A DNA stretch of 64,000 nt. Source: Oceanobacter sp. (GTDB taxonomy: Bacteria > Pseudomonadota > Gammaproteobacteria > Pseudomonadales > Oceanobacteraceae). Location: assembly GCA_002733645.1 (NCBI GenBank), contig NVWL01000005.1, forward strand, positions 62,001 to 126,000, in the 5' to 3' direction. Both the position numbers and the translations under genes were made by a program. The notes beneath the pieces were generated by a model. It was not told where the DNA came from and did no database searches. It saw only the letters and a program-made list of their open reading frames with translations. Below are positions 48,860 to 58,718 of this stretch, one piece after another; within the stretch, counting starts at the first letter, position 1; each line of letters starts with the position of its first letter.

Positions 48860-49876
48860 TCAGCCAAGGCCGTAAATACCTACCGCCTTTCGCGCCTCAG
48901 CCAGCATTGGTACGCTGACTGCGCGAGCCTTCTCGGCCCCTTGTTGCAAAATGGCTTCAATATCAGCTGGGCGAGACATCAAATCTTCATAGCGCTCACG
49001 TGCTTCAGCGATTTCTTCGTTAACAAGTGCACACAGCTGTTTCTTAGCATCACCCCAGCCAATGCCATCAGCAAAGGCTTGACGCATCTCTGCGGTTTGC
49101 TGTTCGTTAGCAAAAGCTTTCCACAATTGAAATACCGTAGAAGTATCGGGATCTTTCGCTTCACCCGGCTCAAGCAGGTTAGTTTTGATTTTATTTATGT
49201 GTTTTTGCAGTTTTTTCTCAGGCAAAAACAACGGAATGGTATTGCCGTAGCTCTTACTCATTTTACGACCATCAAGCCCCTGTAGTACCGCTACGTTGTC
49301 GTCTACTTGATAGTTTGGCAGCGTCATCAACGGCGTCTTTTTACAGTAAATATGGTTAAAACGCTGCGCCATATCGCGGGCCATTTCAACGTGCTGAATT
49401 TGATCTTTACCCACCGGCACTTGATGTGCACCAAACATTAATATGTCCGCAGCCATCAATACTGGGTAACTGAACAATCCCATGGTGATGGCTTTATCAG
49501 CATCTTCGCCTTCGGCAATGTTCGCATCCACCGCGCCTTTATAGGCATGTGCTCGGTTCATTAAGCCTTTTGAGCAAACACAGCTTAATAGCCAAGTCAG
49601 CTGAGGAATCTCCGGGATATCAGACTGACGATAAAACACGGCGTTGTCGGTATCTAAGCCTAACGCCAGCCAAGTCGCGGCAATCTCAGTGGTCGATTGG
49701 TGAACAGCGGCAGGGTCCTGACATTTAATCAGGGCGTGAAAGTCCGCAAGAAAATAAAAGGATTCGTTGTTCGTATCACGGCTGGCTTCAATCGCTGGAC
49801 GAATAGCCCCCACATAGTTACCAAGATGCGGTGTGCCTGTGGTGGTAATACCGGTTAAAACGCGCTGTTTGCTCAT
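48860..49876 (-). CDS. trpS: Tryptophanyl-tRNA synthetase, canonical short type
   Basis: 338-aa TrpRS of E. coli type (334 aa): [14 protein letters not shown] (HIGH region), [15 protein letters not shown] (KMSKS) and a C-terminal helical anticodon-binding part. The extra segment of the downstream paralogue is missing, and the cysteine cluster with it. It lies 76 bp upstream of that paralogue on the same strand, so both could be co-expressed. One of the two may be inducible or tolerant to an indole-type inhibitor, which is inference only. Confidence 0.95.
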   Translation of the reverse strand: MSKQRVLTGITTTGTPHLGNYVGAIRPAIEASRDTNNESFYFLADFHALIKCQDPAAVHQSTTEIAATWLALGLDTDNAVFYRQSDIPEIPQLTWLLSCVCSKGLMNRAHAYKGAVDANIAEGEDADKAITMGLFSYPVLMAADILMFGAHQVPVGKDQIQHVEMARDMAQRFNHIYCKKTPLMTLPNYQVDDNVAVLQGLDGRKMSKSYGNTIPLFLPEKKLQKHINKIKTNLLEPGEAKDPDTSTVFQLWKAFANEQQTAEMRQAFADGIGWGDAKKQLCALVNEEIAEARERYEDLMSRPADIEAILQQGAEKARAVSVPMLAEARKAVGIYGLG

Positions 49877-49994
49877 CTGCGGACCCGTTACTTCTGTAGA
49901 ATCATAAAAGGCGCAATGATAGCGTTTTAACCGGGCTGTGCCTACGTAGGTTGACGACAGCCTTAATCAGCCGAAGACGAAATTGTTATTGGCT

Positions 49995-50615
49995 TTACAG
50001 AAACGCACTCGCATCACCAACGCCCTGACGAGCAACTTCTGGCACCTCGCCCGTCATATCAATCACGGTGGTGGCTTCAAAGCCGCAAAAACCGCCGTCG
50101 ATAACAAGATCTAACTGATGCTCGAGCGTGGCACGAATGTCGTAAGGATCAGATAGCGGCATATCGTCACCAGGCATAATTAATGAACTGGTCATTAATG
50201 GCTCGCCCATTTCTTCAAGCAAGGCCATCGCGATGGGATTATTCGGCACACGAATGCCAATCGTACGCTTCTTAGGGTGCATAAGTAGACGTGGCACATC
50301 ACGAGTCGCTTCAAGAATAAAAGTAAAGGCTCCCGGAGTGTGCGCTTTCAATAAACGGTATTCCGTATTTGCGACCTTAGCAAATGTCGACAATTCAGAC
50401 AGATCCCGACACAGCAATGTAAAATTATGGCGGTTATCAAGCTGCCGTAAACGCTGCACACGCTCAGTCGCTTTTTTATCCCCTAAACGACACGCCAAGG
50501 CATAGGCACAGTCGGTAGGGATAACCGCTAACCCACCATCACGAAGTATGTCTGCGGCTTGTTTTATCAAGCGGGCTTGAGGGTTATCTGGATGGATCTG
50601 GAAAAACTGACTCAC
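49995..50615 (-). CDS. yciO: YciO family (Sua5/YrdC/YciO fold) protein
   Basis: 206 aa from the GTG at 50615. This start gives VSQFFQIHPDNPQARL, matching E. coli YciO, also 206 aa, with AAGGA upstream; a frame from 50645 adds ten residues. The YrdC-type fold has DGGLAVIPTDCAYALACRLG, HNFTLLCRDLSELS, FTFILEATRDVP and TIGIRVPNNPIA. Related to the TsaC threonylcarbamoyl-AMP synthases, but YciO lacks a settled role in t6A. Confidence 0.93.
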   Translation of the reverse strand: MSQFFQIHPDNPQARLIKQAADILRDGGLAVIPTDCAYALACRLGDKKATERVQRLRQLDNRHNFTLLCRDLSELSTFAKVANTEYRLLKAHTPGAFTFILEATRDVPRLLMHPKKRTIGIRVPNNPIAMALLEEMGEPLMTSSLIMPGDDMPLSDPYDIRATLEHQLDLVIDGGFCGFEATTVIDMTGEVPEVARQGVGDASAFL

Positions 50616-50671
50616 GATACGTCCTTCGGCCAATGGCCATAACAATACGATAAATAACGGATTTGAAAAAA

Positions 50672-51574
50672 TTACGCCTGCGCCGCAGACATCTCAGACC
50701 ATTCTGACCACACCGGAATTAAATCTGTCGGAAATGTCGGCATCACACCTAGATCTAAGCCAAAACGATTCGGCCCATGAAAATCACTGCCACAAGAACC
50801 TAGCAGCTCAAGCTCTTTCGCTAGTGCGGTCATTTGGCCTCGCTGGTTCGCGTCCATCTTGCCGTAAGCGACTTCTAAGCCTTTGCCGCCATAATCAATA
50901 AAATCATGCAAGCAGGCTTTCAGTTTAGTGCGTGTCATTTTATATAAATGTGCGTGGGCCATCACAGCGACACCGCCGGCATCAACAATCCAGCTCACCA
51001 CCTCTTCCATCTCAGGCCAGCTGGCTTTGACATCACCCGGTTTGCCTGCACCTAAGTACTTATTAAAGGCAACAGCCATATTCGGCACCCAGCCTTGATC
51101 AATCATATACTTCGCAAAATGCGGCCGCCCAAGAGCATCTCCATTGGCGTATTCACGCACGGCATCAAGATCGATTGTCTGCTTTAAACGTTTACCCACT
51201 CGCTCAGCAATCAGTTTTGAGCGCTGTGAACGAGCAATCACCTGTCGTTTTTCTGCTTCCTGCATCACTGCACTGTTCACATCCATATTTAACCCCACAA
51301 TATGAATGGTAATCCCCCCCCACACACAAGACAGCTCAATGCCAGATATCAACTCGATTCCCAATTCGTCGGCCCGAATTTTCGCACTACGGAACCCTGC
51401 CAAAGTATCGTGGTCAGTAATAGCCAAGGTTTTGATGCCGCGTTCAGCTGCGCGCTCCACCAACATCTCTGGCGATAAAGTGCCATCAGAGGCAGTGGTG
51501 TGGCAGTGTAAATCAATGGTGGATATCAATTTGAAGACCCCAACGTTGAATACTCCATAATGACGCTCCATCAT
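50672..51574 (-). CDS. rnm: PHP-domain 5'-3' exoribonuclease / nucleotide phosphatase (RNase AM, YciV)
   Basis: About 285-300 aa PHP-family phosphoesterase: DLHCHTTASDGTLSPEML, LAITDHDTLAGF, GIELSCVWGGITIHIVG, AVMAHAHLYK and GSDFHGPNRFGLDL supply the His/Asp metal ligands. E. coli YciV matures rRNA 5' ends and hydrolyses 3',5'-nucleoside bisphosphates. Start uncertain: the ATG at 51574 gives about 15 more residues than relatives, and a TTG near LISTIDLHCH is an alternative. Beside yciO as in E. coli. Confidence 0.9.
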   Translation of the reverse strand: MMERHYGVFNVGVFKLISTIDLHCHTTASDGTLSPEMLVERAAERGIKTLAITDHDTLAGFRSAKIRADELGIELISGIELSCVWGGITIHIVGLNMDVNSAVMQEAEKRQVIARSQRSKLIAERVGKRLKQTIDLDAVREYANGDALGRPHFAKYMIDQGWVPNMAVAFNKYLGAGKPGDVKASWPEMEEVVSWIVDAGGVAVMAHAHLYKMTRTKLKACLHDFIDYGGKGLEVAYGKMDANQRGQMTALAKELELLGSCGSDFHGPNRFGLDLGVMPTFPTDLIPVWSEWSEMSAAQA

Positions 51575-51679
51575 TTAATACAGAAAACTGTGCATACAAG
51601 AACCGTACTGCGATTGGACGGTACCAGTGGCTTAAGACATAATGCCAACCATTGTAAATCTACCGAAGCCCTATAGCGA

Positions 51680-52285
51680 ATGAAGTTACTCCTAGATTAT
51701 CTCCCCATTGCCATCTTTTTTATCGTTTTTAAGATGGCCGCCTCTATTATTGATGGCTTAGCACCCTACCTTAGCAGCGAGCATATCGATCTTTTACGTG
51801 CGACCGAACCATTAATTCTGGCGACAGCAGTGCTTATTCCAGCCACCATTATTCAGATATTGGTCACTCGAATGGTTTGGGGCAAAGTCGAGAAAATGCA
51901 CCTAATTACTTTGGCCATTGTTGTTTTGCTTGGAGGCTTAACGGTTGCTCTCCAAGACAAAACCTTTATCCAGTGGAAACCAAGCATCGTTAACTGGGCC
52001 TTTGCCCTAGGGTTTATCGGCTATCAGATGTTTACTGGCACCACCCTACTTGAGCGCATGATGAGTGCCAACTTAGAGCTGCCTAAAGCGGTTTGGACCA
52101 AGCTCTCCCATGCGTGGGTGTTATTTTTCGTGTTAAGTGGTGTGCTCAATTTATTTGTGGCTTATAACTTCAGTGAAGATTTTTGGGTTAACTTCAAACT
52201 ATTTGGCTTACTGGGTTTAACCATCATTTTCATCATTGCCCAAGGTGTGTATTTATCGCGCTACATCAAAGAGGAACCTAAGTAA
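51680..52285 (+). CDS. yciB: Inner-membrane protein YciB (septation protein A family, IspA/IspZ)
   Basis: 201-aa protein with about five or six membrane helices; [20 protein letters not shown] at the start and [23 protein letters not shown] are typical. It influences cell-envelope integrity and cell length in enterics. One-base overlap (TAATG) with yciI. Confidence 0.93.
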   Translation: MKLLLDYLPIAIFFIVFKMAASIIDGLAPYLSSEHIDLLRATEPLILATAVLIPATIIQILVTRMVWGKVEKMHLITLAIVVLLGGLTVALQDKTFIQWKPSIVNWAFALGFIGYQMFTGTTLLERMMSANLELPKAVWTKLSHAWVLFFVLSGVLNLFVAYNFSEDFWVNFKLFGLLGLTIIFIIAQGVYLSRYIKEEPK

Positions 52286-52584
52286 TGTGGTACGCCATTA
52301 TCAGTGAAGACATTCAAAACAGCTTGCCATTGCGTAAGGAAGCTCGCCCTGCGCACCTGGAACGCCTAGAACAATTGAAAAATGAAGGCCGTTTATTGAT
52401 AGCAGGCCCTCATCCGGCATTAGATAATGAAGATCCCGGCGAAGCAGGTTTTACCGGGAGCTTAGTCGTTGCAGAGTTCACATCACTTGAAGACGCTCAA
52501 GCTTGGGCTGACGCCGATCCTTATGTTGATGCCGGTGTCTACGCAAAGGTCCTGGTTAAACCATTTAAAAAAGTGCTTCCTTAA
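52285..52584 (+). CDS. yciI: YciI family protein
   Basis: 99-aa ferredoxin-like fold protein: [40 protein letters not shown] and GPHPALD with the conserved Arg/His pair, [20 protein letters not shown] at the C-terminus. No agreed function. Coupled to yciB as in E. coli and Pseudomonas. Confidence 0.95.
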   Translation: MWYAIISEDIQNSLPLRKEARPAHLERLEQLKNEGRLLIAGPHPALDNEDPGEAGFTGSLVVAEFTSLEDAQAWADADPYVDAGVYAKVLVKPFKKVLP

Positions 52585-52619
52585 TAAGCACGCCCATTAA
52601 TAACAATAAGGAGCTAATA

Positions 52620-53282
52620 GTGAAGTATTTTATAACACTCATGATCGGACTCGTATTGATGTCTGAAGCCGCTCATGCTGTTGAAAAACGCTACGTCAGC
52701 GACCAGCTATTTATCCAACTACGCTCAGGTGCATCGAACGCACACCGTATATTGAAGGTGCTTCAAAGTGGTGAGCACTTGATCTTTCTCGGTGAAGAAG
52801 GCGACTTCACTCACGTAAAAACCAGCAAAGGCATTGAAGGTTGGGTTCGCACTCAATACTTAGTTAATCAGCCAGTAGCCAAAGAAAATCTGATTTTTGC
52901 CAAACGCGAACTTGAGAACCTAAAAGCTGAATTGACCACAACAAAAGAACAACGTGATCAATTACGCTCTGATTTAGAGAACACAAAGTCTGAACGTGCC
53001 GACGCCAGCCGTAGCAATACAGAATTAGAGCGTGAATTAGAACGTATTAAAAACGTCTCTGAAAACGCATTAGCTTTAGACGATAAAGCCCGAAAGTTAA
53101 CGGTTCGTAATCAAGAGTTGGAATTGCAAGTAGAAACTTTGTCCGCTGAAAACCAACAGCTACGAAAAGACAGCACCCAAGCATATCTAATTTATGGTGG
53201 TGGACTCGTTTTTGCCGGTATTTTCGCTGGCCTTGTATTACCAAATTTACGCAGCCGCCGTAGTAACAGTGGCTGGAGCTGA
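52620..53282 (+). CDS. TIGR04211 / YgiM-like SH3-domain membrane protein
   Basis: 220-aa protein starting with GTG after AAGGAG. Signal peptide (about 1-20, ending SEAAHA), bacterial SH3 domain (about 24-85: YVSDQLFIQLRSGASNAHRI, GIEGWVRTQYLVNQP), a long coiled coil (about 90-180) and a C-terminal membrane helix (about 187-207) with a basic tail. This is the architecture of the YgiM/TIGR04211 family. It is probably anchored in the inner membrane with the SH3 part in the periplasm. Exact role unknown. Confidence 0.85.
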   Translation: MKYFITLMIGLVLMSEAAHAVEKRYVSDQLFIQLRSGASNAHRILKVLQSGEHLIFLGEEGDFTHVKTSKGIEGWVRTQYLVNQPVAKENLIFAKRELENLKAELTTTKEQRDQLRSDLENTKSERADASRSNTELERELERIKNVSENALALDDKARKLTVRNQELELQVETLSAENQQLRKDSTQAYLIYGGGLVFAGIFAGLVLPNLRSRRSNSGWS

Positions 53283-53317
53283 TCGACTTTCATCATTAAT
53301 AATAAGGAAACAACACT

Positions 53318-53908
53318 ATGCGTATTATTGCCATTGCACTACTGAGCATGTTCACTGCACTGAGCAGCTCATTAACACACGCTCTCGACGAGACCGTTAA
53401 CATCGGCTTAAACACCAGTGAAGGTTACATTGAATTTGAACTGAACAAGACAAAAGCCCCACTGTCTGTTGAGAACTTTATTGCATACGTTGAAAGCGAC
53501 CACTACGACGGTACGATTTTTCACCGTGTTATTAAAAACTTTATGGTGCAAGGTGGCGGTTTCAATGTTGATATGACTCAACGAGCTACTCAACCAGCGA
53601 TCAAAAATGAAGCTAAAAACGGCCTTAAAAATAAGCGTGGCAGTATTGCAATGGCACGTACGTCATCGGTTGATAGCGCCACTAGCCAGTTTTTTGTTAA
53701 CGTAAAAGACAACAGCTTTCTTGATCATGGCGTACGTGATTACGGTTACGCTGTATTTGGTCGTGTTGTACAAGGCATGGAAATTATTGATCGAATTTCG
53801 CAAGTACCCACTGGTGCCCGTGACATTCCGCGCAACCCAATCACCATTTACGATGCCAAAGTGATTGATAAAGCGGCCCAAGAATCTGGCAACTTACTGC
53901 CAAACTAA
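53318..53908 (+). CDS. ppiA: Periplasmic cyclophilin-type peptidyl-prolyl isomerase
   Basis: 196 aa with a signal peptide (cleaved near ALSSSLTHA) and a cyclophilin domain: [39 protein letters not shown] with the catalytic Arg, [21 protein letters not shown] and [11 protein letters not shown]. Periplasmic protein folding. The last bases overlap the stop of the convergent AEC permease gene. Confidence 0.94.
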   Translation: MRIIAIALLSMFTALSSSLTHALDETVNIGLNTSEGYIEFELNKTKAPLSVENFIAYVESDHYDGTIFHRVIKNFMVQGGGFNVDMTQRATQPAIKNEAKNGLKNKRGSIAMARTSSVDSATSQFFVNVKDNSFLDHGVRDYGYAVFGRVVQGMEIIDRISQVPTGARDIPRNPITIYDAKVIDKAAQESGNLLPN

Positions 53909-54786
53909 ATCAGCCAACTAAGTAGTATCGGCAACGAAACAAACGACAGTAACGTCGATACTACAACCAGCCCGGCCACAGCGTCGGGCTGACGATCAAA
54001 TCTCACCGCAAACAAATAATTAAATACCGCCACTGGCATAGAGCTTTGAATTAAGACGACGCTTCGTGCAACCCCCTCAATATCAAGCCACCACACCACC
54101 AACAACCCTGCACTTAAACCGCCAAGTATACGAAATAAACTATAGAGCAACGCCTTCCCCCAGCCTGATACTTTCAAGCTGTACAACGACACCCCCAACG
54201 TAATTAACATCAGCGGAATCGTCATCGCGCCAATTAAAGAGACCGCGTTATTCAAGAAGTCGGGTAATACAGCTCCGCTCATCATCAAGAGCACAGCCAG
54301 TGCAATGGCGTAGAGAATCGGCATTTTTATGATGCCCATCAAGCCACCGGCCTCACGTCCACCCGCCATCAGTATTCCGACGGGAAAATGCGCCACAGAA
54401 AGCACCATGAAAAAAATCAACGCAAGCGCTAACCCCTGTTCGCCAAACGCAAACATGCATACGGGCAGCCCCATATTCCCAACATTTGGAAATACAAATG
54501 ATGGTAAGTAGGTTCGAACGTCATCTCCCAACAACCGAGGAATAACAAAACCTAATAACGCCATGGTGAATGAGACCAGAACGCAAGCGATGGCGATATC
54601 AGCAAATAAGGATGGATCAATAGCCACTTGACTTAAGGTCGATAAAATTAACGCGGGCGCACCGATGTTCAGCACCAGCCGAGAGACAAAGTCGCTATCA
54701 TAACGCTGGCCTGAGCGGGCCCAGAGCGCCCCAAGAAAAGCACACAAAATGACAGGAAAGAGGACGGTAAATATCTGAAAATACAT
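53905..54786 (-). CDS. AEC-family transporter (auxin efflux carrier fold)
   Basis: 293-aa membrane protein with about ten helices in two five-helix repeats. Typical segments are [20 protein letters not shown] (about 100-120) and the matching C-terminal half. Members move small organic acids or unknown solutes. It stands alone on the minus strand, and the substrate is not deducible. Confidence 0.88.
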   Translation of the reverse strand: MYFQIFTVLFPVILCAFLGALWARSGQRYDSDFVSRLVLNIGAPALILSTLSQVAIDPSLFADIAIACVLVSFTMALLGFVIPRLLGDDVRTYLPSFVFPNVGNMGLPVCMFAFGEQGLALALIFFMVLSVAHFPVGILMAGGREAGGLMGIIKMPILYAIALAVLLMMSGAVLPDFLNNAVSLIGAMTIPLMLITLGVSLYSLKVSGWGKALLYSLFRILGGLSAGLLVVWWLDIEGVARSVVLIQSSMPVAVFNYLFAVRFDRQPDAVAGLVVVSTLLSFVSLPILLSWLI

Positions 54787-54866
54787 AATCGCGAGTTTAC
54801 GCCCTTCGCTCTAAGCTGTCTTCTTCATTACAATGGGCGCTATTAACTCAACGTCGGATCAACACA

Positions 54867-56984
54867 GTGGCATACAAGTCTTCAGGCTCTTCAAGTCATC
54901 CCCCCAAGCCAGCGCCCTCACGTGATGCATTATCGCCACCCGAGTTACGCTGGAATGAAGACGGCCAGCCAGTTGCTACTGACTTTGACGACCCCTACTT
55001 CTCAGCGAGCCATGGTTTAGAAGAAACTCGCCATGTATTTTTACAAAATAACGGCATTCCAGAGCGCTGGAATACGCACCAAGGGCCGTTTCATATTGTG
55101 GAAACAGGCTTTGGTACGGGGCTTAATTTTCTCGCAACTTGGCAGGCGTTCAAACAATTCAACACCAAGCAACTATCGACAAAGCAGCCATCGACAAAGC
55201 AAAATTCTCTTTGGTTGCACTTCACCAGCATTGAAAAATATCCGCTCAGTAAAGAACAACTCAGCCGTGCATTATCGATATGGCCGGAACTTTCAGACCT
55301 AGCGAAAACATTGGTGAAACGCTACCCGCCCATCACTCCGGGCTTTCATACCTTGTCCTGGCCCGAAGAAAAAGTCACCCTGACCCTGATATTTGCAGAT
55401 ATAAAAGACGCGGCAAAGCAACTCAGCGCGCCGGTACATGCTTGGTATCTTGATGGTTTTGCCCCCTACAAAAATCCAGATATGTGGGCGGATGAATTAT
55501 TTACAGATATACGCCGCGTTAGCCGCGAGTCACACTATCGTGGAGTAACATCCACCTTTGCCACCTATACCGTCGCGGGTGTCGCACGACGCGGTATGAG
55601 GGGGGCAGGATTTAACGTAGAGCGACGCATCGGTTTTGGCAAAAAATACGAGATGCAGGCTGGCCATTACATGGCTTTTTCCGGGCCTGAGATAAACCCT
55701 CTTAACTATCAAACGCCTTGGTCATCCGAAGCGCCAACATTAAAGCCTGCCGCAAAGATTTTGATTGCAGGTGCTGGCCTTGCCGGTTGCACCACCGCCC
55801 GAGCGCTGGCCGAACGAGGTTATCAAATACACGTATTTGACCCCGACGGTATCGCGAATGGAGCCTCAGGAAATGTTCAGGGTGGACTGTACGTTAAGCT
55901 CGCAGCAGGCGACTCTGCAACTCATACGGACTTCTACCGCCAAGCCTATTTACATGCGGTAGAACGCGTTGCTGAAATATTAACCGACGACAGTAAAGGC
56001 AAAAGTTGGGACGATTGTGGCGTGCTGCAAATATCATGGAGCGAGAAAGAAACTCAGCGCCAGCAAAACTTTATGGCTCGCCAACAACCACCAGAATCCT
56101 TGATATACCCAACCACCGTTGAGCAAAACCAAGCGGCCAGTGGTAATGCACTCAGCAATAGCAGCTTATACTTCCCCAAAGCTGGTTGGGTTGCGCCTGC
56201 CGATTTCTGCCATGCATTGCTTGATCACCCAAACATCACTTTTTATACTCAAGCGATTGAACGTTTTGAAGCAGACAACGACGGTGTAACAGCCATTGTA
56301 AACAAAACCAACCTGCACGCGGACGGCCTAATTATAGCGACGGCATTCAAAGCTAAAGAGCTGCTCGGCGAACAAGTACACCTGCCAACAAAGCGCATAC
56401 GTGGGCAAATGAGCTACTTAGATCCATCGAACCTACCTAACGCTCAATCGGTATTATGTGCGCGTAGCTACTTAGCACCGGCCTTAAATGGTCGGCTCTG
56501 CCTAGGTGCTACATACAACCTCAATGATGACAACACCGAACTACGCGATAGCGATCATCAAACGAACATTGACCATCTAGAAGAATTTGGGCCTGAATGG
56601 GCGACTGCCGCAGAGGCCGTTAAAGTTATTGGCGGCCGCGTCAGTTTTCGCTGCACCACCCCTGATTATTTGCCATTAATTGGCCCCGTCGTCGACAGCA
56701 AACTATTCGTCGAGCGGTTTAAACAAATAACACGTAATGCGAAACAAATTCCCTCTACCACCATGCCTTGGCTGCCACGAGTCTGGCTAAATATTGGCCA
56801 TGGTTCACGGGGGCTAGCGTCTTCGCCTTTGTGTGCTGAGATACTGGCGGCACAAATAAGTGGCGACGCGCCACCGGTCAGCAACATTGTAAAAGATGCC
56901 CTGTCACCGTCACGATTTATTATACGCGCGCTCATTAGAAGTAAATTGCCAGAAGAATTACAAGAGCTTGTGGAGAAGACGTAA
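54867..56984 (+). CDS. mnmC: Bifunctional tRNA wobble-uridine enzyme MnmC (MnmD methyltransferase + FAD oxidoreductase)
   Basis: Completes mnm5s2U34. 705 aa against 668 in E. coli. Methyltransferase domain (about 20-270) with VETGFGTGLNFLATW and WYLDGFAPYKNPDMW; FAD-dependent demodification domain (about 295-690) with ILIAGAGLAGCTTARALAER, GASGNVQGGLYVKL and a C-terminal HGSRGLASSPL. A GTG start is used. A short duplicated stretch near residue 105 (STKQ repeated) is an insertion relative to the family core. The ~20-residue Ser/Pro-rich leader is also extra. Confidence 0.96.
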   Translation: MAYKSSGSSSHPPKPAPSRDALSPPELRWNEDGQPVATDFDDPYFSASHGLEETRHVFLQNNGIPERWNTHQGPFHIVETGFGTGLNFLATWQAFKQFNTKQLSTKQPSTKQNSLWLHFTSIEKYPLSKEQLSRALSIWPELSDLAKTLVKRYPPITPGFHTLSWPEEKVTLTLIFADIKDAAKQLSAPVHAWYLDGFAPYKNPDMWADELFTDIRRVSRESHYRGVTSTFATYTVAGVARRGMRGAGFNVERRIGFGKKYEMQAGHYMAFSGPEINPLNYQTPWSSEAPTLKPAAKILIAGAGLAGCTTARALAERGYQIHVFDPDGIANGASGNVQGGLYVKLAAGDSATHTDFYRQAYLHAVERVAEILTDDSKGKSWDDCGVLQISWSEKETQRQQNFMARQQPPESLIYPTTVEQNQAASGNALSNSSLYFPKAGWVAPADFCHALLDHPNITFYTQAIERFEADNDGVTAIVNKTNLHADGLIIATAFKAKELLGEQVHLPTKRIRGQMSYLDPSNLPNAQSVLCARSYLAPALNGRLCLGATYNLNDDNTELRDSDHQTNIDHLEEFGPEWATAAEAVKVIGGRVSFRCTTPDYLPLIGPVVDSKLFVERFKQITRNAKQIPSTTMPWLPRVWLNIGHGSRGLASSPLCAEILAAQISGDAPPVSNIVKDALSPSRFIIRALIRSKLPEELQELVEKT

Positions 56985-57068
56985 CCTCAATAAACATCAA
57001 CGACTAAAAATTAACATTCGCTAGGTTATGCGCTGTGCACTAACCTGACCGAATAAGCCGATTGATGA

Positions 57069-57572
57069 TTAATATCTTATTTTTTGAATTTCTTGTTGTT
57101 GCTTCAGCAGATTAATCTGCTTCGCCACCTTCGCTTCTTCAATACTTAATAGTTTTTTCTGCTCTAAGCTAGAGGCTGGTATCGCCTCACTCAGCATCGT
57201 CTTACGCTCACTTTGCATCTCAATCACATTCGCATAAGCCGCAGTTAACTCTTTTTCAGAAGTTTCAACTTGAGACACTATTTTACGTTTTTCACGCTCA
57301 GGAATATTGGCTGTATCAGTTAATTTCAGAAGATCATTTTTTAGCGTAGCGTTTTCACTACTCAGCTTTTCATTAATAGAAAACAGCTCACTCTCTAATC
57401 GCTCACTGGATTCGCGACCAAATGCCGCGCCCAGTGAATCAATTTGCTCGGGCGACAACATGACAGTCGCGACCGTAATGCATCCGCATACAACAAGTAC
57501 CGAGAATGATCCTTGCCATGTGGTAGGGTATGAGAATTTTTGACCTAGAAGTTCAATCGAATGCTCTGGCAT
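57069..57572 (-). CDS. Unknown small membrane-anchored coiled-coil protein
   Basis: 167 aa, not recognised. One hydrophobic segment (about 20-40: GSFSVLVVCGCITVATVML) is preceded by a short polar N-terminus and followed by a long, Glu/Lys-rich helical region (about 55-165) with heptad-like spacing. It is likely a single-pass inner-membrane protein with its coiled coil in the periplasm. GGAGC lies upstream of the ATG. Neighbours (mnmC, yheU) give no functional hint. The 215-bp gap after it to yheU shows no gene. Confidence 0.62.
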   Translation of the reverse strand: MPEHSIELLGQKFSYPTTWQGSFSVLVVCGCITVATVMLSPEQIDSLGAAFGRESSERLESELFSINEKLSSENATLKNDLLKLTDTANIPEREKRKIVSQVETSEKELTAAYANVIEMQSERKTMLSEAIPASSLEQKKLLSIEEAKVAKQINLLKQQQEIQKIRY

Positions 57573-57787
57573 ATTTCAGCTCCTTAGAAATAACGAGGTC
57601 CGCCGAAAAGACTATCCATAAGCAGCACTCACTAACCTAGCAATAACCGATATACAGCACGGTATCTATTGATTCAACGCAACAGACAAGCCAATCAGCT
57701 GTGGATTTCCATCATCTAAGTTCACTACTGCCGCGAGGAGTAGAAGCGTCTTATTATGTCTAACTAAGATAGGCGGAAATCGAAAAG

Positions 57788-58015
57788 TTATAAACCGCTG
57801 GGAACTTGATCGGCCAAAACCAAATGGCAGGTTTCGGCAAACGGGTCGAATAATACAACGACTTTGCCTTTGCGAATTTGAGCCATGACCTGAGATTTTT
57901 TATCGTCGAAGGAATACTCTTCCATTCCGTAATCAGTACCTTCACGAGACACGAAATCTTCAATAATGCCTTCAAGCGCATCCGCCGACAATCTGTCGTA
58001 TGGCACACGGATCAC
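57788..58015 (-). CDS. yheU: YheU family (UPF0270) small protein
   Basis: 75 aa from a GTG at 58015: VIRVPYDRLSADALEGIIED and FVSREGTDYGMEEYSFDDKK correspond to E. coli YheU ([27 protein letters not shown]). The ORF is open further upstream to 58330, but that part is only the shifted-frame shadow of the preceding gene and does not resemble YheU, so the short form is chosen. No strong ribosome-binding site is seen; it starts 19 bases after the upstream stop and may be coupled. Function unknown. Confidence 0.83.
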   Translation of the reverse strand: MIRVPYDRLSADALEGIIEDFVSREGTDYGMEEYSFDDKKSQVMAQIRKGKVVVLFDPFAETCHLVLADQVPSGL

Positions 58016-58034
58016 CCCTTCTTCAGGGGCGTCT

Positions 58035-58484
58035 TCACATGACAAAAGCCGCTTCCCTTTCCCACTCGCAGGACATACGAAGGTCGGCATCTGAAGGCAT
58101 GTGTGCCTTACCTTCATCGGCTTGCCAATTAAACGTGTGCTTACCTGAAAGCTCGGTTTCAAGATGAACCGTGGCAGATACCCAATACATGCTTTTGAGT
58201 AACGCTTCAAACTGACGCAGCCAGTTCTCCCACTCATACTCAACCGCTCGATACGACCCGGCAAAATGTACGATTTGCGTTTGATAAGCGCCGCTGAACG
58301 CGTCTTCGCCAGATAGAGAGAACATTTCACGCTTCAATAGCGAACATTCATCATCAAAGCCTAATGGTAGGTCCTGTACTGCCGCCCAATTGTTTCGGCG
58401 TTCACGTCGGGCAGACAACTCTTCAGTAGACGGCAAATGACGAATCACGCCGTATACAATAGATTCCTGATCAAACTGCGACAC
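58035..58484 (-). CDS. Hypothetical cytoplasmic protein upstream of yheU
   Basis: 149 aa, not recognised. Soluble, no signal peptide or membrane helix, rich in Trp, Glu and aromatic residues (EYEWENWLRQFEALLKSMYW). Coding is supported by its regular codon use and by the closely spaced yheU gene after it. It is preceded by the 0.7-kb non-coding region. Confidence 0.65.
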   Translation of the reverse strand: MSQFDQESIVYGVIRHLPSTEELSARRERRNNWAAVQDLPLGFDDECSLLKREMFSLSGEDAFSGAYQTQIVHFAGSYRAVEYEWENWLRQFEALLKSMYWVSATVHLETELSGKHTFNWQADEGKAHMPSDADLRMSCEWEREAAFVM

Positions 58485-58718
58485 AACTTATTCCTACTAA
58501 AAACTCGTGTGTTGATCATACCCAAAAGCAATGAAAACAGGAACGTCGAATCCTTGATAAAACCACCTAACGAAGATCACAGACTGATTTTATTTATTGG
58601 TGTCGCTTAATGAAACTAGCGAAGATAAGGCCAGCTCGAAGGTTTGAACACGCCATACAAGAAGGTAACCAATATCCATTGCTGCCCAATAGACTGGAGT
58701 GAAATTTCGTCGATTTTA

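Noticed and set aside
48776-49285. 169-codon plus-strand open frame across the end of a TrpRS gene
   Set aside because: It lies antisense to the conserved C-terminal part of the canonical TrpRS and its product resembles no protein family; long antisense frames are common opposite conserved genes.
58016-58330. Upstream half of a 180-codon frame continuing into yheU, as a possible fusion or frameshift
   Set aside because: The upstream half has no similarity to YheU-type proteins and is out of frame with the well-formed 149-aa gene that occupies the same DNA.
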